Shown: piece after piece, positions 12,565-24,489 of the stretch | How positions within the stretch are numbered: position 1 is the first letter of the stretch | Layout of the letters: each line of letters starts with the position of its first letter | DNA from: Ciborinia camelliae | Lineage: Eukaryota; Ascomycota; Leotiomycetes; Helotiales; Sclerotiniaceae | DNA: 64,000 nucleotides | Assembly: GCA_025890175.1 (NCBI GenBank) | Contig: JANPYM010000009.1 | Coordinates: 1,241,782-1,305,781 of the forward strand | Reading direction: 5' to 3' | Translations under genes and position numbers: made by a program | The notes under the pieces: generated by a model | What the model saw: only the letters and a program-made list of their open reading frames with translations | Databases searched by the model: none | What the model was told of the DNA's origin: nothing

Positions 12565-12597
12565 ACACCCGTGGACATCTGCAAAGCTACCTAGGTA
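12565..12597 (+). repeat. Dispersed short repeat, copy 1, ending in TACCTAGGTA
   Basis: The segment ACACCCG...TGGACATCTGCA.AGC..TACCTAGGTA is shared with 22105-22140, with a few differences. It ends in the 10-base palindrome TACCTAGGTA at 12588-12597, which recurs in spacers throughout the window. Confidence 0.6.
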
Positions 12598-13755
12598 TAC
12601 TTCGCTTACCCCCCCTGACCAAACTCACACACTCATCCCATCTTCACCCCTATTTCCTCCTGTCGTTAGTAATCGCTTACTGAATGCATTTCATACTGTG
12701 GTGCATATCGCAAAGACCTGAGAATTTATCGTCTGAAGTTTCATTACCATCCATCCATCACACCCCTATCCCATCACATACGAAACAAATCTCGATACCG
12801 ATATATAAACCATCTCACTCCCCCTTCATACACCTCAATGAGCGTACCATGAAATGTTTACCAGGCTTATGAAGGAGATCTGAAAATCTCATCTTCAACA
12901 TCTTTAACCCAATATAAATATAGCATGGATAAATTCAGTCTCCCGATCAACACAATTTCTCAGCCCTTTCTCGTATTTGAATTTCCTTCCGCTATTTTAC
13001 TTCTGTGTGTCGAGTTGAGTTGAGTTGTATCAACTCATTCCGTTTTGCTGTCAATAAATCTTGCTTACCATCGAAATCTTTTTCACTATCAGATGGCATT
13101 ACCATCTCACTGTTATTACTACTACTACCATCATTACCACCGCCACCACAACTTACCTCCCAAAGCCCCCTATACCCTGTGATTCTGACCCATCTCCCAT
13201 CTCCCACCTTTCCACCAAATATTTTATATCCCCGGTTAAACCAGACCAAGGTCACTCAGTAGCTTTCACCTTTGTCTCGGCCAATTTCTGATTATTGGTT
13301 TCAACTGGAAGAACTAAATTTTCTGGTAAGGACAATGCCTTTTGTACTTCTTCGGTGGATATTTCGTAGTGAATACCTATATATACTATCTCTTGCTTAC
13401 CTCTTCACCCTATTCCACAATACTAAATTTCACATCACATCCAAATCATTGCAAATCTCAATCACTCTCTCCTGATACAAACGAATATCGGCATTTGATT
13501 TCATATACACGCCTGCCACCGCATCCAAATACTATAAATTCAACCCAAATATCTACTTAAAAAAGTGGGCGGCAAAGAAACGCCATCAAAATCCCTCCTT
13601 ACCTGCCCACCCACCCATCTATCGCAATGCAATAGTATGCTAGTGTATATCCCTGAACATTTCATTTCATCCCCTCCATCGCCAAGCCCAAACGCCTATG
13701 ACAACAGAACAGATCCCCTCACCATACGCATAACACGAGAAAAGAGTCCCAAATC

Positions 13756-16057
13756 CTACAACTCATCGCCAACCTCCCTCTCCAAGCCCACTCCACCCCT
13801 CTCCTCTTCCAAATTCGCAATCAAGGCATCCAACCCTTCATCACTCAACCCCCCCTCCCCCTCATCCATCCCCAAATCCCTTACAATAACCCTCTTATAC
13901 AATTCCCCCTCATCCCCACCACCTGCTACCCCTAGCGCCCCAATATATTCTCCCACTAATCCCTTTCTCCTTGCAATTTCCTTATGCAGCTGCTGCGCTA
14001 GTTGGAGCCTCCCATCTTCTCCTTCATCTTCTTCATTTCGATGTCCATTGACCTGTCCACCTCCATGACCATTAATTTTTGACCCTTCATGTTGTGTGCG
14101 TGAAATTAAAAGGAGTTGCTGTTGTCTCTCCACCAAACTTTGTACTCGTTCCTGCAAACCCACTAAATGCGCCTTTGCCGCAATAACATTTTCCTCGCCC
14201 TCATCCTCTTCCACCAATTGCCTAGCCTGCTCCCTTACACCCGCTAATTCCATCCTAACCCCTTCCAGAATTCTCTTACTATCCGCCTCAGCATTTTCCT
14301 TCTCTGCCAATTCATCATCGAAACTACATGCCAATGCGTGTAATCTCTCCAAGAGAACTGGTTCGGCGTTATTCTTAAGACTCATTGCCGCTTCGGAAAT
14401 ATGCGCTACACCCCTTGAGTTTTCTTGTTCGAGAGCATCGTAGTGAGAGACGTGACGAGTGGAGTCTGGAGCAAAGGGCGAAGAAGAAGCGGCTTGATGA
14501 TGTCTTTCGGATCTGCGTGAGGCGTTCAAATCTTGAATTATTTCTTCAGCTGTCTCGCCAATATCGTTTGGAATATCTGTTGCAGCACCACGACCCATCA
14601 GAGCCCGTACACATTTGCGGGCTTTATTTTTAGCGGCAATGTGAATTGCTGTATTTCCATTGATATCTCGGGCATCCAACAATCTCTGAACCTCATCTGG
14701 ATGGAAAATCTCCATGAGCTTTTCTAGGAGAACATCCAGATAGTATTGAGCGCATCTGAACTTTTGCTTCATATTAGTTGTCGCCGCTGCGTGGTGAAGA
14801 ACTGTAGCTCCACAGGAGTCGACCTCATGAGCAGTATTGATCAATTCCTTGACGATTAGAGGAAAGTTCTGCTTGTCATAGGAATTCGTGAAAAGGACTG
14901 ATCGTATTAGTGGGGTTTCTTGACGACTATTGCGACAAACAAGATTTGCTCCAAATCTCTTCAATTGTTTCAAAATGTCGAGATCACCTATCGATGCAGC
15001 CCAATGCAAACCGGTATGACCATCTGTATCAATAATGAAATCGGGTTCGAAATTTATTGGTGGTTCGGGTCTTCTATCCATCGAATTCGCATCGGTAGGA
15101 GGTGCCATGAAGTAATCCAAAAGTTCATCGGCCCACATAAGATGAGCTTGTGCTCGAATATCCACAGGATCATCTTGTTGAAAATCATCCCTCTCTCGCT
15201 CTCTTTTGCGCTTTCGGTGTCCGGTAGGAGGTTGAGACATATCGAATCGATCATCTTCGGCCATGTAAGAAGCAGAGGCAACTGTAACATCATCTGCGAC
15301 ACTTTCATCATCATTTAGCTGAGTGCTGATATTATCGTAATTCTCTTCGACTTGACGGGCGACCGCAGCTTGTTGAATTGGCACTGGTTCTATTCTGTCA
15401 GTACTATCTACCAGAAAAGAAAGTATGAGACTCACTCGCTCCCCATTTCGGCACTGCTGGTTTCTTAACCTTCGGTTTATTCGTGGCATGTTTCGGTGCT
15501 GGAGGCGGACTAAGTTCACCAGGTGTATATTCGAAAATTGTACGAAGTTTCTCATAGATATTGTTTCTTTGTGCCAAGGCTTGACCATTCTCAAGAGGAA
15601 CCCAAGTACCTAGAAGCCATTAGTCCCAGCCGTTGTCTATATCCGGGGTCCAAGTAAATGCGGACCTTGATATTTTCCATATCCACCTTGAATCTTCTCA
15701 TGCTCTTCTTTTTGAACCTCTCTTTCAAGAATTCTGGTCCTAGCGGGTTTATCGAATCCAGCAGCTTTTAATATATGTGTTGCATTAATCCAATCATCAT
15801 GTCGTCTTCGCATTACTACATCAGAGTCAGAGGGCTGGCATATAAGCTAGGAGCTGGCGTAGTATCATTCCACCCACCATGTTCCTTAAGGCCCTCCCCA
15901 AACAAGTATTCATACACCGGGACCTGCCCCCAAAAGTCAGTAACAAGAAATGAAGCCAAGCAGAGAGAAGCCATAGCATTCCCATCCAAGTAGGTATACA
16001 CACATTACTATACGTAGCCGAATAGATCCCCGGTCCCGACTTAGCAGTATTGACCAT
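13756..16057 (-). CDS. mbp1: APSES-domain transcription factor with ankyrin repeats (Mbp1, MBF subunit)
   Basis: DNA-binding subunit of MBF, which drives G1/S genes through MCB sites in the nucleus. Five exons (16057-16004, 15923-15878, 15815-15666, 15609-15436, 15383-13756) sum to 2052 nt, giving 683 residues. Introns are 80, 62, 56 and 52 nt. The N-terminus (GIYSATYSN then VPVYEY) and [20 protein letters not shown] (34-53), followed by [13 protein letters not shown], are the APSES/KilA-N fold. A basic linker KPKVKK and KRKRERER follow. Ankyrin repeats include [12 protein letters not shown] near residue 265 and [11 protein letters not shown] near 385. A Glu/Gln-rich coiled coil lies at about 480-575, expected to contact the Swi6-type partner. 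The unspliced frame beginning at 15594 lacks the APSES start and is not the gene. The third intron has an unusual donor, GTCCGC; the reading frame supports it. Confidence 0.95.
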
Positions 16058-16767
16058 CTTTGAACCTAAACGGGAACCCTGAGAACCCTGTCAAATAGAG
16101 GGGTTTGCGAGTGAGAGAGTGTGCGAGCTGCGAGTTGCGGGCAAAGAAGTGTACCTAGTCAATACCTCGGTAAAGCAAATTTTCAGATAAGCAACCCGAT
16201 CGCAAAGATGCAAAGATATAGCAAACGTTTTTGCCAAATTGGCCGGTTGCAATTGATTTAGATGTTTGGTATTGATGCACAAGAAGTTGGTTGGATGTTG
16301 AAGAATTGGGTCTGTCGAAATTGATTGCGAAATTGATTGCGAAATTGATTGTGGGAGACGCGACGATGCACTAAATGACGCGAAGCGCGTTAGTTCCGGA
16401 CCGAAGTTTTCCCGAATATGGAATTTTAGCGACAGTTTTCACTGAACCTAGAGAAAGGAAAAAATTACTTTGGATATCGCTCATTGTCAATTCTTATATG
16501 TGGCTGATTATATATTACTCATATTCGATATGTATGGGATGATATTGATGTTGAATAGCACTTCTAGTCACAGCATAGGAGGTGCATTGTTCAAGATGAA
16601 AATACCAGTATGTCTCCATTGATAGGTATCCAGAACGCCAGCGCCCATCTATATGCAATGATCCTAAGACATACAATACGGCCAATACCTACTCCTAATA
16701 CATGAAGAACCAGTGGTTGGATCCAACCAACCTCATATAAATATCCCACCAGTCCAACCTTGGACGT
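16058..16767 (-). promoter_or_regulatory. mbp1 upstream region with clustered MCB-type ACGCG sites
   Basis: Three ACGCG/CGCGT cores lie within 33 bases: 16358-16362, 16378-16382 and 16386-16390 (reverse), about 300 bases upstream of the mbp1 ATG. ACGCGT is the classical MBF binding site, so autoregulation is likely (inference). The region also carries a 12-base tandem repeat at 16316-16351 and the 3-prime flank of the transporter gene. No gene is supported here. Confidence 0.6.
16316..16351. repeat. Three tandem copies of CGAAATTGATTG
   Basis: CGAAATTGATTG is repeated exactly three times without a gap, immediately next to the MCB cluster upstream of mbp1. It may be a binding-site array or a simple slippage repeat. 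Confidence 0.9.
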
Positions 16768-18415
16768 CTAATCATCGAACCTATCACTGTCCGAATCGTG
16801 ATCACTCAAATCTATCTTCTGTTTTATCCTCTCCTCCTGCATCTCTCTAAATGTACTATAACTTAACAATAAGAAAGCTGCAATAATCAACAGACCACCT
16901 GCAATGGCTGCCGGATTTAAAGGTACACCTGTAAACGCCCAATCGACAATAGCGACAAGGAAAATAGTCAAGAGAGCAGCGACACTACTTAAGACAGGAC
17001 TTGTAAGACTGATAAGAATCAAGAAACTCCCGGAGAAGATCGCATTAGCAAGTACAGAAATTGCTAACATCCAGGCAGCTTCTCCATGTGGAAGTTCGAA
17101 CTTCTCAATGCCAGTTAGGTGCAAAATGGGAAGTGGAATCCATAGAACCAGAATGGTAAAAGAGCCGATGAGAGATCCGAAAGTATTGGCAAAAATCATG
17201 CCTCGACCAGGGCTTGTTCCTTCTGGTGGACAAGCCAATTTCTTATATAAAACTTCGTAAAATCCATAAAGAACACTGCCGACTCCAATGACGAGATTCC
17301 CAAGGACTCTATTCGATGCCTCGTTTTCTTCATCGCCTGGTTTTCCACCAACCGAACCACCGGATTTGCCTCCATGTTTCGTTGGCGTAGAATCTCCATA
17401 TGCGACAACCAAAACGCCTACAATAGCGACCATAACAGCAAAAGATTTATCCCACCGAAGAGGTTCTTTCAAAAGAGGTACGCTGAAAACATATGCGAAG
17501 AAAGCCGAACAATTGTAAATAGCCGTGAGATCAGATGGCGATGTTAAATTGACCGCCACGTACCAAGATCCACCAGCAATCGTAAGTGCGCATGTAACGA
17601 AAGCAGTCATTTTGAGCATATATGGAATCGGGGATCGTTGCCCTCTGGGAATATCTAATTCTCCAGTCTCGACCATTTGTGCAGTTGTTCGAATAAGATA
17701 AAGGTGTCGTCTCCAAAATGTTTTCCATGGCATTTTCCATTTCTGTAATCGTAGTATTAAAAGTTGAGTCGGCCATAATAATGACCATGATCCGTGAGTG
17801 AAATATCTAGAATATAAATTAGCTTCGTGGCATGGCTTCGATGGGTACCACCACTTACAACATGCAGTATGCTTTATTCCACCCCAACTGATGTTGTATA
17901 TATACAGCAGTTTCTGTTTGTATCACGAAACTAATCAGACTCAGCCCCAAAAAGAAGGCCGCATATGTATATTTCTTTTTCGTGGCCAATTTTGCTTGAG
18001 TGTCCGGACTTCGACTTCGCATCGTAGATCGTCTCGAAAATGCAGGATGTTCTGGTGGATCCGGAGAAGCATCATATCCTGTCCTCCCTCTCTCAGGATC
18101 ATCATTTTTGTGTAATAATGGTTGATGTGAACGCCCATCTGTTGGGCGATGCAATGGGGGTCTTCTGCCTTCCATATCTTCGTCAAAATCGGAATCGGAA
18201 TCTTCTTGTTTGTCCGCCAATGGACTAACTGGTGACACTGCTCGTCCTTGTGTATTGTATGCGAAGTCGCGAGTCCGAACGGCAGGACTTAGAGAGGATA
18301 CCCTTGAAGAACTCCTCGATATGGGATTTGAGGTCTTCCAGGAGTTATTTTGTACTCCGGTTATCATATATAATTCGTGTGTATTCGAAGATGTCTGATG
18401 ACCCCTATGAGACAT
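16768..18415 (-). CDS. Drug/metabolite-transporter (EamA/SLC35F-like) membrane protein
   Basis: Two exons, 18415-17859 and 17806-16768, joined across a 52-nt intron (donor GTAAGT, acceptor TCTAG), give 531 residues. Residues 1-148 are a Ser/Pro/Arg-rich cytosolic tail with an acidic patch (EDSDSDFDED). About ten membrane segments follow: the first at about 150-170, a conserved WSLLWPTQLLILRLQKWK segment at the splice junction, TAIYNCSAFFAYVFS, and a DMT-type C-terminal pair. A hydrophilic Lys/Gly/Glu-rich loop separates the two halves, and the tail is Asp-rich (HDSDSDRFDD). The family moves small metabolites across internal membranes. The substrate cannot be told, and yeast relatives in this superfamily are mostly vacuolar or uncharacterised. 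It lies in tandem with mbp1, same strand. Confidence 0.88.
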
Positions 18416-19621
18416 ACATGCGATTCGGATGAATTGTAGTTTAGGTAAGTAAAGGAAGGTGGTGAAGGTGATTGATATCTGAATCCCTAGGTAATCAATT
18501 TAGATATGAATCCTGGTAGAATAATGAATCTCGATTCTCGGGGGAAGGGGGGTGACTTGGTGGGTTGGTGCGAAGGTGGGTAATAATCTTTATTTTCTTG
18601 AATATTATTCGTGAATCGTAAATCGTCCTAGATAATTGTTTGCATAAAGTTGTGGGAAAGAAGACCAAGACCAATACCAAGACCAATTAATTAATTAATT
18701 ATCGTCATCCCCAAGCCCAGTGAAGTTTGAAATTAGTGAAGCTTGAACTTAGTAGTCGTGAAGTTTGAACTTAGTGAAGCAAAACCCTTGGTATTTCGAA
18801 TGTACGAAAAGTTGAAACCCGAATCAGATACTCCGTCCGCAGAGTAGATTTTTCCCCACGGGAACGAATCAAAAGACCTTGATGGATCTAATCTGTGGTG
18901 TACCTGCTGGTGGGTGTAGTAATGCTCGTTACCAAAAGATCTCAAATCTAGGATATGATGAATATATTTTTAGGTATCGGTATCGGTATCAGTATTGCCC
19001 AACTAGGGTTTGGATCTGTTGATCTCTTCAAGTAGGAGAGGGGTGGGTGGTTACTCGATGTCAATTTGTATGGTTAAAGAGGTGATAAACGTGATGAAGA
19101 TATATTTCTTAGGAAACGTTTCTTAGATATGGAGATGTAAGATGGTTGTTAGGTGATGTCGTCAGGTGTTGTAAAAATTTCAAAGGTGTAAGAAGTACGT
19201 ACTTTTATGATAAATGTTACATTTCTGCTACTGTATTGTAAGATTACAGTACAGTACCAATGAATTCAATTCAAATTTCATCAAGTTTCGTTCTAGGGTT
19301 ACACAGAAAAGTCTGAACCGGCGACCCTTTCATCAAAGAACTTTTCCGAGTTCATCAAAATTCATTGATGACATTGAATTCGCATGCATTCTAAAGAATG
19401 GTAACAACGTTTCTTATTAACTACTCGGGCTTCAATGAATTTTGCCATGTATCAAATTCACCACGAATATTGGAGATGCGGGGACAACAAGATGGTGTGT
19501 TCAAGCTTCATGACAGGAATGTTTACAATTAAATAATCTTCAACTCCACTTTCAACATTCAAGAACAATCGAACAATCACCATCAACTAAGAAATACTAT
19601 ATCTTCAAATAATTCTGAAAG
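18416..19621. promoter_or_regulatory. Divergent promoter region, transporter (-) and reductase (+)
   Basis: 1.2 kb between two divergent starts, so it must hold both promoters. TTAATTAATTAATTA near 18686-18700 is AT-rich and symmetric. GTATCGGTATCGGTATC near 18975-18991 is a short direct repeat. No gene is supported. Confidence 0.45.
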
Positions 19622-20726
19622 ATGCTTGTTACAGCAACCTCCAGCTCCCTCAAACCCAGAATAATCCTCGGTCTCGCGAATTTCGGCCCCGATACCTCCG
19701 CCGGCGCGAGAATAACGTCTTTGGATGAATACAACACCCTCCTCGATCATTTCCAAGCCGCCGGCTATAATGAAGTCGATACTGCTCGTACATATATTGG
19801 TGGAAAACAAGAAGCCTTTACACGAGAAGCAAAATGGCAAGAGAGGGGTTTGTCATTGGCCACGAAAGTGTATCCGTCCGAGGCGGGATGTCATTCAGAG
19901 GCAGAATTAACGAGTAGATTTGAGACTAGTTTAAAGGAGTTAGGGACAGATTGTGTGGATATATTTTATCTGCATGCTGCTGTTCGTACTCTTGAATTGA
20001 GTGTTCGAAAAATGAAGGGGTCACTAATCGAGTGAATAGGACCGCTCAACACCATTTACAGAGTCACTGGCAACACTTAATAAACTACACAAACAGGGAA
20101 AATTCGTCCAACTCGGCCTCTCAAACTTCACAGCCTTCGAAGTGGCCGAAATAGTCATGCATTGCAAATACAACCATTGGGTGCGTCCCACCATCTACCA
20201 AGGAATGTACAACGCCATTACGCGTTCCCTAGCCTCCGAGCTCATCCCCTGTTGCAAACGCTATGGTCTATCCGTCGTAATCTACAATCCCATTGCTGGC
20301 GGTCTCTTCTCGGGTGCCTATAAATCCTCGGAAATCCCAACCAGCGGCCGCTATAGCGACGCTGTCGGAAAGCTGGGCGAAATGTATCGAAAGCGCTATT
20401 GGAAAGAATCAACGTTTACCGCGCTCAAAATGATCGAACCAGTTGTTCAAAAACACAATTTGACTATGGTAGAAACGGCGTTTAGATGGTGTATGCATCA
20501 TTCCGCGCTTAACATATTAAATGGCAATGATGGGATAATAATGGGAGCGAGTAGTGTTGAGCAATTAGATGCGAATTTGAGGGATTGTGAAAAGGGCCCG
20601 TTGCCAGAAGAAGTGGTGAAGGTTTTAGATGAGGCGTGGGGGGTTTGTAAGGGGGATTCGCCCGATTATTGGCATATGGATTTGAAGTATACTTATGATA
20701 CGAGAAAGGCACTTTTCGGTGTATAA
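19622..20726 (+). CDS. Aldo-keto reductase, AKR7/aflatoxin-aldehyde-reductase type
   Basis: NADPH-dependent reductase of aldehydes and ketones, cytosolic. Exons 19622-19981 and 20040-20726 join across a 58-nt intron (donor GTTCGT, branch CACTAATC, acceptor ATAG), giving 348 residues. The intron restores the family motif FYLHAADRSTPF. The catalytic tetrad is visible: Asp53 in NEVDTARTY, Tyr58, Lys82 in ATKVYP and His118 in YLH. The C-terminal half has QLGLSNFTAFEVAEI, VVIYNPIAGGLFSG and GIIMGASSVEQLDANL, as in AKR7 cofactor binding. Length is normal for the family (330-360). If the intron is retained, translation stops at 20034. The gene stands alone and does not sit in an obvious metabolic cluster. 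Confidence 0.93.
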
Positions 20727-21097
20727 GCGAAAGGGGTAAAGTCAGAGCTATGAGTTTTAGTTACAGGTTCTTAATTGAAAGCATGGTGATGTACATCGGT
20801 ACCGTGGAGCAGGATTTGCACGATCTTTCGAATGGTTTAAATCTCCCAAGAAGATGATTCAAGGCATTGAATAAATTCAGTATCTGAAATAGACTCAAAG
20901 AATTGAGGATCTCGCATTTTTGGACTACCGTCCAAACCACAACAAAAGCTGAATTTTGTGAAGAAATACACAATACTTGGCATTCATACTCTCATATACT
21001 CTCATCCCAAAAATACGTTGTGTATTTGACTTAGCTACACTCATCCATTCGTAACCATCCCATCCCTTCCCATCAATTCTTGTACCGTAGACCCCTC
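20727..21097. other. Intergenic, nothing supported
   Basis: Spacer between the convergent reductase gene and the methyltransferase relic. Short frames only. Confidence 0.4.
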
Positions 21098-21915
21098 TCA
21101 TGGCTCGCCATGCCACCCCTCATCTATCAATTTCTTTGCCAGCTTCAACTTCCCAACCCTATCCTTCCTCCGCATCCCCATATTATTCCCATCAGAGTGA
21201 CCAGCAAGTCCACACTGCGAAGAAAGCCCAATCCTCTTCAAACCCTCTCCCCTTAGTTCCCCATTCCCTTCCACAATCCTATCTGCTGCGTTCATAAGCT
21301 TGTATTTCAATTCATTGAGATTTTCTACCTTGGGTAATTTACCTATGATCTGTCCGAAGATAATATGTCTATTCTTAGGTAAATGGACAGGAGATTCGAG
21401 GCCACTGGCTCGGGCTGTGTCATATTTGAGGTGATATGTATTGACATAGATAGTGGCTATAGCATCATATCCACCATCTGAAAAATGATGATTGTCGAGG
21501 AACTTTCCTCGGCGGAGATGGACTCCTACGGACATACATATCTTCTGTACGACTGCGAAGAAAATTGATTGTATGATTTAATAAATGAATCGAAAGGGGC
21601 AACCGAGTCCTCGCCATCTCTCTTGAACCCCGCGAGGTCGTTTTTCCGAATAGAAGTATGCTAAATCTGTATCATCCATTTGTATATTTCTCAATTCCGC
21701 CTCATATACAATCCTCGATTCCTCACAATATGCATTTGCAATGTTGCAAAAGTAAAGTATTTAGCGTCTGTGGGATATACATCTACTGAATATGCGTGGC
21801 CAGTCCTGTAACATGTATGATACCAATTTGGAGCCGCGAGGGTGATTTTTACTCTTTTGATCTGATCGGCTGGGAGAGAGTCTTGAGATAATTCTATTGA
21901 TCGATATACGTGCTA
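21098..21915 (-). pseudogene. Relic of a MetE/UROD-like methyltransferase, C-terminal half
   Basis: Reading 21915 downwards, three frames in succession carry pieces in family order. These are IKRVKITLAAPNWYHT and VYPTDAKYF, then NIQMDDTDLAYFYSE, then DSFIKSYNQ, then RTEDMSVGVHLRRGKF, GGYDAIATIYVNTYHLKYD, LPKNRHIIFG and IVEGNGELRGEGLKRIGLS. These match the C-terminal barrel of cobalamin-independent methionine-synthase-like proteins that fungi carry besides the true Met6. At least two or three frameshifts break it (near 21760, 21640 and 21545) and the N-terminal part is missing. The expected LCRG zinc-ligand Cys is replaced (LRRG), so it is inactive in that sense too. The last piece alone could still be translated as 145 residues. 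Confidence 0.8.
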
Positions 21916-22510
21916 GATCCTGCTTTATCTTGCCTGTGGAGATCATTCAGACATATATTACCTATTATTTCCTCTACAGGTAATATATTAATAGTTGACC
22001 TATCCGTCCACGGGTACCTACCTACCAGGTATTATTGTATTATTATACTCCGGCTCCCCGGGCCACTCAAGGTTGATCAGACCCTCAACCGAGGTTGTTT
22101 GGAGACACCCGACTGGACATCTGCATAGCCTACCTAGGTAATAATGAAGGTAGCTCCAGCTACACTTAAGGTTAATAAGTTTGTGAGAAAAGGGTTATAC
22201 CAAGCCACTGTGCTTTAGTAGCATCATACACCATTCCAACAAAGTTACCTACTGGGTACCTACCTAGGTACTTGTTCACTTCCAAGGTTCACACGTCCAG
22301 TCCATCCTTAGGTTTTCACGGTCCTTTTCAACCATCCTTTTCCACCTCGAAACCTATAAATATGGCTTCTGATCCTCCTCATCCCCCTTCTCCTCTTTCT
22401 CCTTTGAGCACTCTTGAAATTTCTACAATTGACAACAAATCTGCAGATAATAATAATTATTATGATGATCACCATCATCATAATAATCTCCTCAATCCCA
22501 GACAACTCAA
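21916..22510. other. F-box upstream region with dispersed repeats
   Basis: Contains copy 2 of a dispersed repeat (22105-22140) and two exact TACCTAGGTA palindromes (22131 and 22261). A frame at 22272-22589 overlaps the F-box start in another phase and is His/Asp/Asn-rich from a trinucleotide-like stretch. It is not supported as a gene but could be an upstream ORF. Confidence 0.5.
22105..22140 (+). repeat. Dispersed short repeat, copy 2, ending in TACCTAGGTA
   Basis: Shares ACACCCG, TGGACATCTGCA, AGC and TACCTAGGTA in the same order and spacing with 12565-12597. Two copies in otherwise unrelated spacers suggest a mobile or duplicated short element. Confidence 0.6.
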
Positions 22511-24123
22511 ATGGAAAATCCCCCGACATTACACGTTACTCCACATACGATCCCCGCAGCCGTCACGAAGCCGGGGCCCATCACAATAATTAATCGTCTC
22601 CCGAATGAACTCCTACTTAATATCTTCAGCTATTTGGATACAGCAGCTCCATCATCTTCTCGTAAAGTACTTCATGATCAGCCAACCTTGAACGTAACAA
22701 CTTCCTCTACTCGAGATCTCAAGGCTTTTTCTACAATTTCGAAACGATGGCGAAAACTAATCTTACCATTACTTTTCAAACATACACGATATATCTCGGA
22801 ATATTCAAAATCTAATTCTAGACCAATACACAATGATTTAATCAGACCTTTCCTTCAATTTATTCTTACCCATTCTCTCGCGGACATTGTTTCGAGCTTT
22901 ACATTGGTGGTTCGGGATAAATGGATATCAAACTGCGAGAATGGAAGACGTCAACCCTGCGAATTCCATAGTTTTTGGCGACGACTCTTTCATACGATTG
23001 ATCCCTCAACTATTTTGATTGCTGCTCCTGTTAAGGCTCTTGCTTCTTTAACTTCAGCCAACATAGGTTTAAGGGACAGACGGATTTTTCGCAACGAATG
23101 CCACTATCTGCAACTGCAGAGGCCCGCGTCGAAGGAAACCATTATCCTGGAGAGGGAGCCCTTCGAGTTATCTGAATTGCCAAAAAGTTCCATATGTGAA
23201 CCTCAACCAAGGACAACGCTCCTCACAGACTCCAACTATGATGAGGCCTTGCATTACAGTATACCGGGAAGTCCTTCAAAAGTATATGCCAAGTCCTCCC
23301 AAATTTTCCAAATTAGACCTTGGACTTCTTTACTTCTCAACGAAGGGTCTAGCTTAGGAGCCTTCAAAAAAACAAATCGATTGTGGGAACCGATAACTCC
23401 TTCCGTAAGTAAACCGTCCCTTCAATTGAGTGGTAGACATCTCATTTTCAATAGATACTAGAGAATCTTCTGGGAGATGATGATGGTATAATACCTCTGA
23501 TCAGCCCCGGAATCCGTTCTATGGAATATATTGCTATATTCCCAATAGCATCTCACTTTCAATCTCTTGTCAGAGAAATGCCAAGATTGGATCATGTATA
23601 CTGTCAACTGGTACCACATAATAATATTTTAAGGAACAAAGAATCAGTAAAGGGAGTTTGCATTGATGATTTATGGAAGGAGAGAAATATTTGTTATGCT
23701 CAATTATTACGAGAAATGTTCAACTGGACACCCAAGGCAAATTACCAATATCTCAAAACTTTTGAGTCTGGAGATGCTGCAGAAACAGAAACAGATGCTT
23801 GGGACCAGGTAGTAGAGTTTGTAAATCGTGCTGGTGGAGCATGGAAGACCACGGGCGATGGAGTATTTGAACGAGATCCTATGTCTAAAAAAAGTTCATC
23901 TGATGGGCAGGATGCTTCACTATTGTGAGTTGCTTGAGAGAGTTTTATTTAAGAAGAAAAGCTGATTAGTATTAGTGCGGGCGAATTATATCGATTGAAA
24001 TGGAATGGGAAGTTACGTCCTGGTCCTCAACGTCGTCAACTTTGGTATTTAAACACAGAATTGGCAATAGAGCAAGACCCCTTTCTAAGGTTAACCTCTC
24101 GATTAGAAGATTTTGAGTTCTAA
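22511..24123 (+). CDS. F-box protein
   Basis: Three exons, 22511-23404, 23455-23924 and 23976-24123, with introns of 50 nt (GTAAGT...ATAG) and 51 nt (GTGAGT...TTAG), sum to 1512 nt, giving 503 residues. The F-box is at about 27-75: IINRLPNELLLNIFSYLD and, after a Ser-rich loop, LKAFSTISKRWRKLILPLLF, as in fungal F-box proteins that use Skp1 to present substrates to an SCF ubiquitin ligase. The remaining 400 residues show no repeat I can name, so the substrate is unknown. The splice joining 23404 to 23455 restores the frame through ILENLLGDDDGIIPLI. For the second intron an acceptor six bases earlier (23969) also keeps the frame and would add two residues. Confidence 0.85.
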
Positions 24124-24489
24124 ACCTCTATATATTTTTAATCGATCAATTATATAGTATTTTATTGAGCTGTATACAAGTATACAACGATTTCCAATTG
24201 TGACGCAGGACAACTTTCATCGCCAAGACTCCAAAATATAGTCCAGTATTGCCGCCACAAATTAATAAAAGTCTAGTAAAACATTGAGCTTCCATGCGAT
24301 ATTACTGTAGCCATCCTTCTCGAATAATTCTAATTCAATAAAGACCAATCGGGTAACAAGATCTGACAGGAGGAGAATATTTCCCCATCATGAATCCCTC
24401 ACCGCCTTAGTAATTCTGCCTATCGACTTTAATCCTGATCTCCAAACGCGACAACCTCAACTCCATCTACTTTTTACCATGTAACCACC
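24124..24489. other. Short spacer, nothing supported
   Basis: 366 bases between two same-strand genes. It should contain the F-box terminator and the dynactin p25 promoter, but no distinct signal was recognised. Confidence 0.4.

Larger units (their letters stand above)
10102..13755. other. Long intergenic region, no gene supported
   Basis: 3.6 kb between the secreted-protein gene and the 3-prime end of mbp1. From about 11.9 to 13.6 kb the plus strand is strongly pyrimidine-rich, creating overlapping open frames in 13.0-13.6 kb that are Thr/Pro/Ser-rich and unconvincing. Part of it may be the mbp1 3-prime UTR. It contains a small hairpin near 11.44 kb and one copy of a dispersed 33-base repeat at 12565-12597. 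Confidence 0.5.

Noticed and set aside
13005..14068. Several plus-strand frames rich in Ser, Thr and Pro
   Set aside because: They follow from pyrimidine-rich sequence and partly lie antisense to mbp1.
15054..15594. Alternative start of mbp1 at 15594
   Set aside because: That frame runs through an intron; splicing five exons gives the full APSES domain from 16057.
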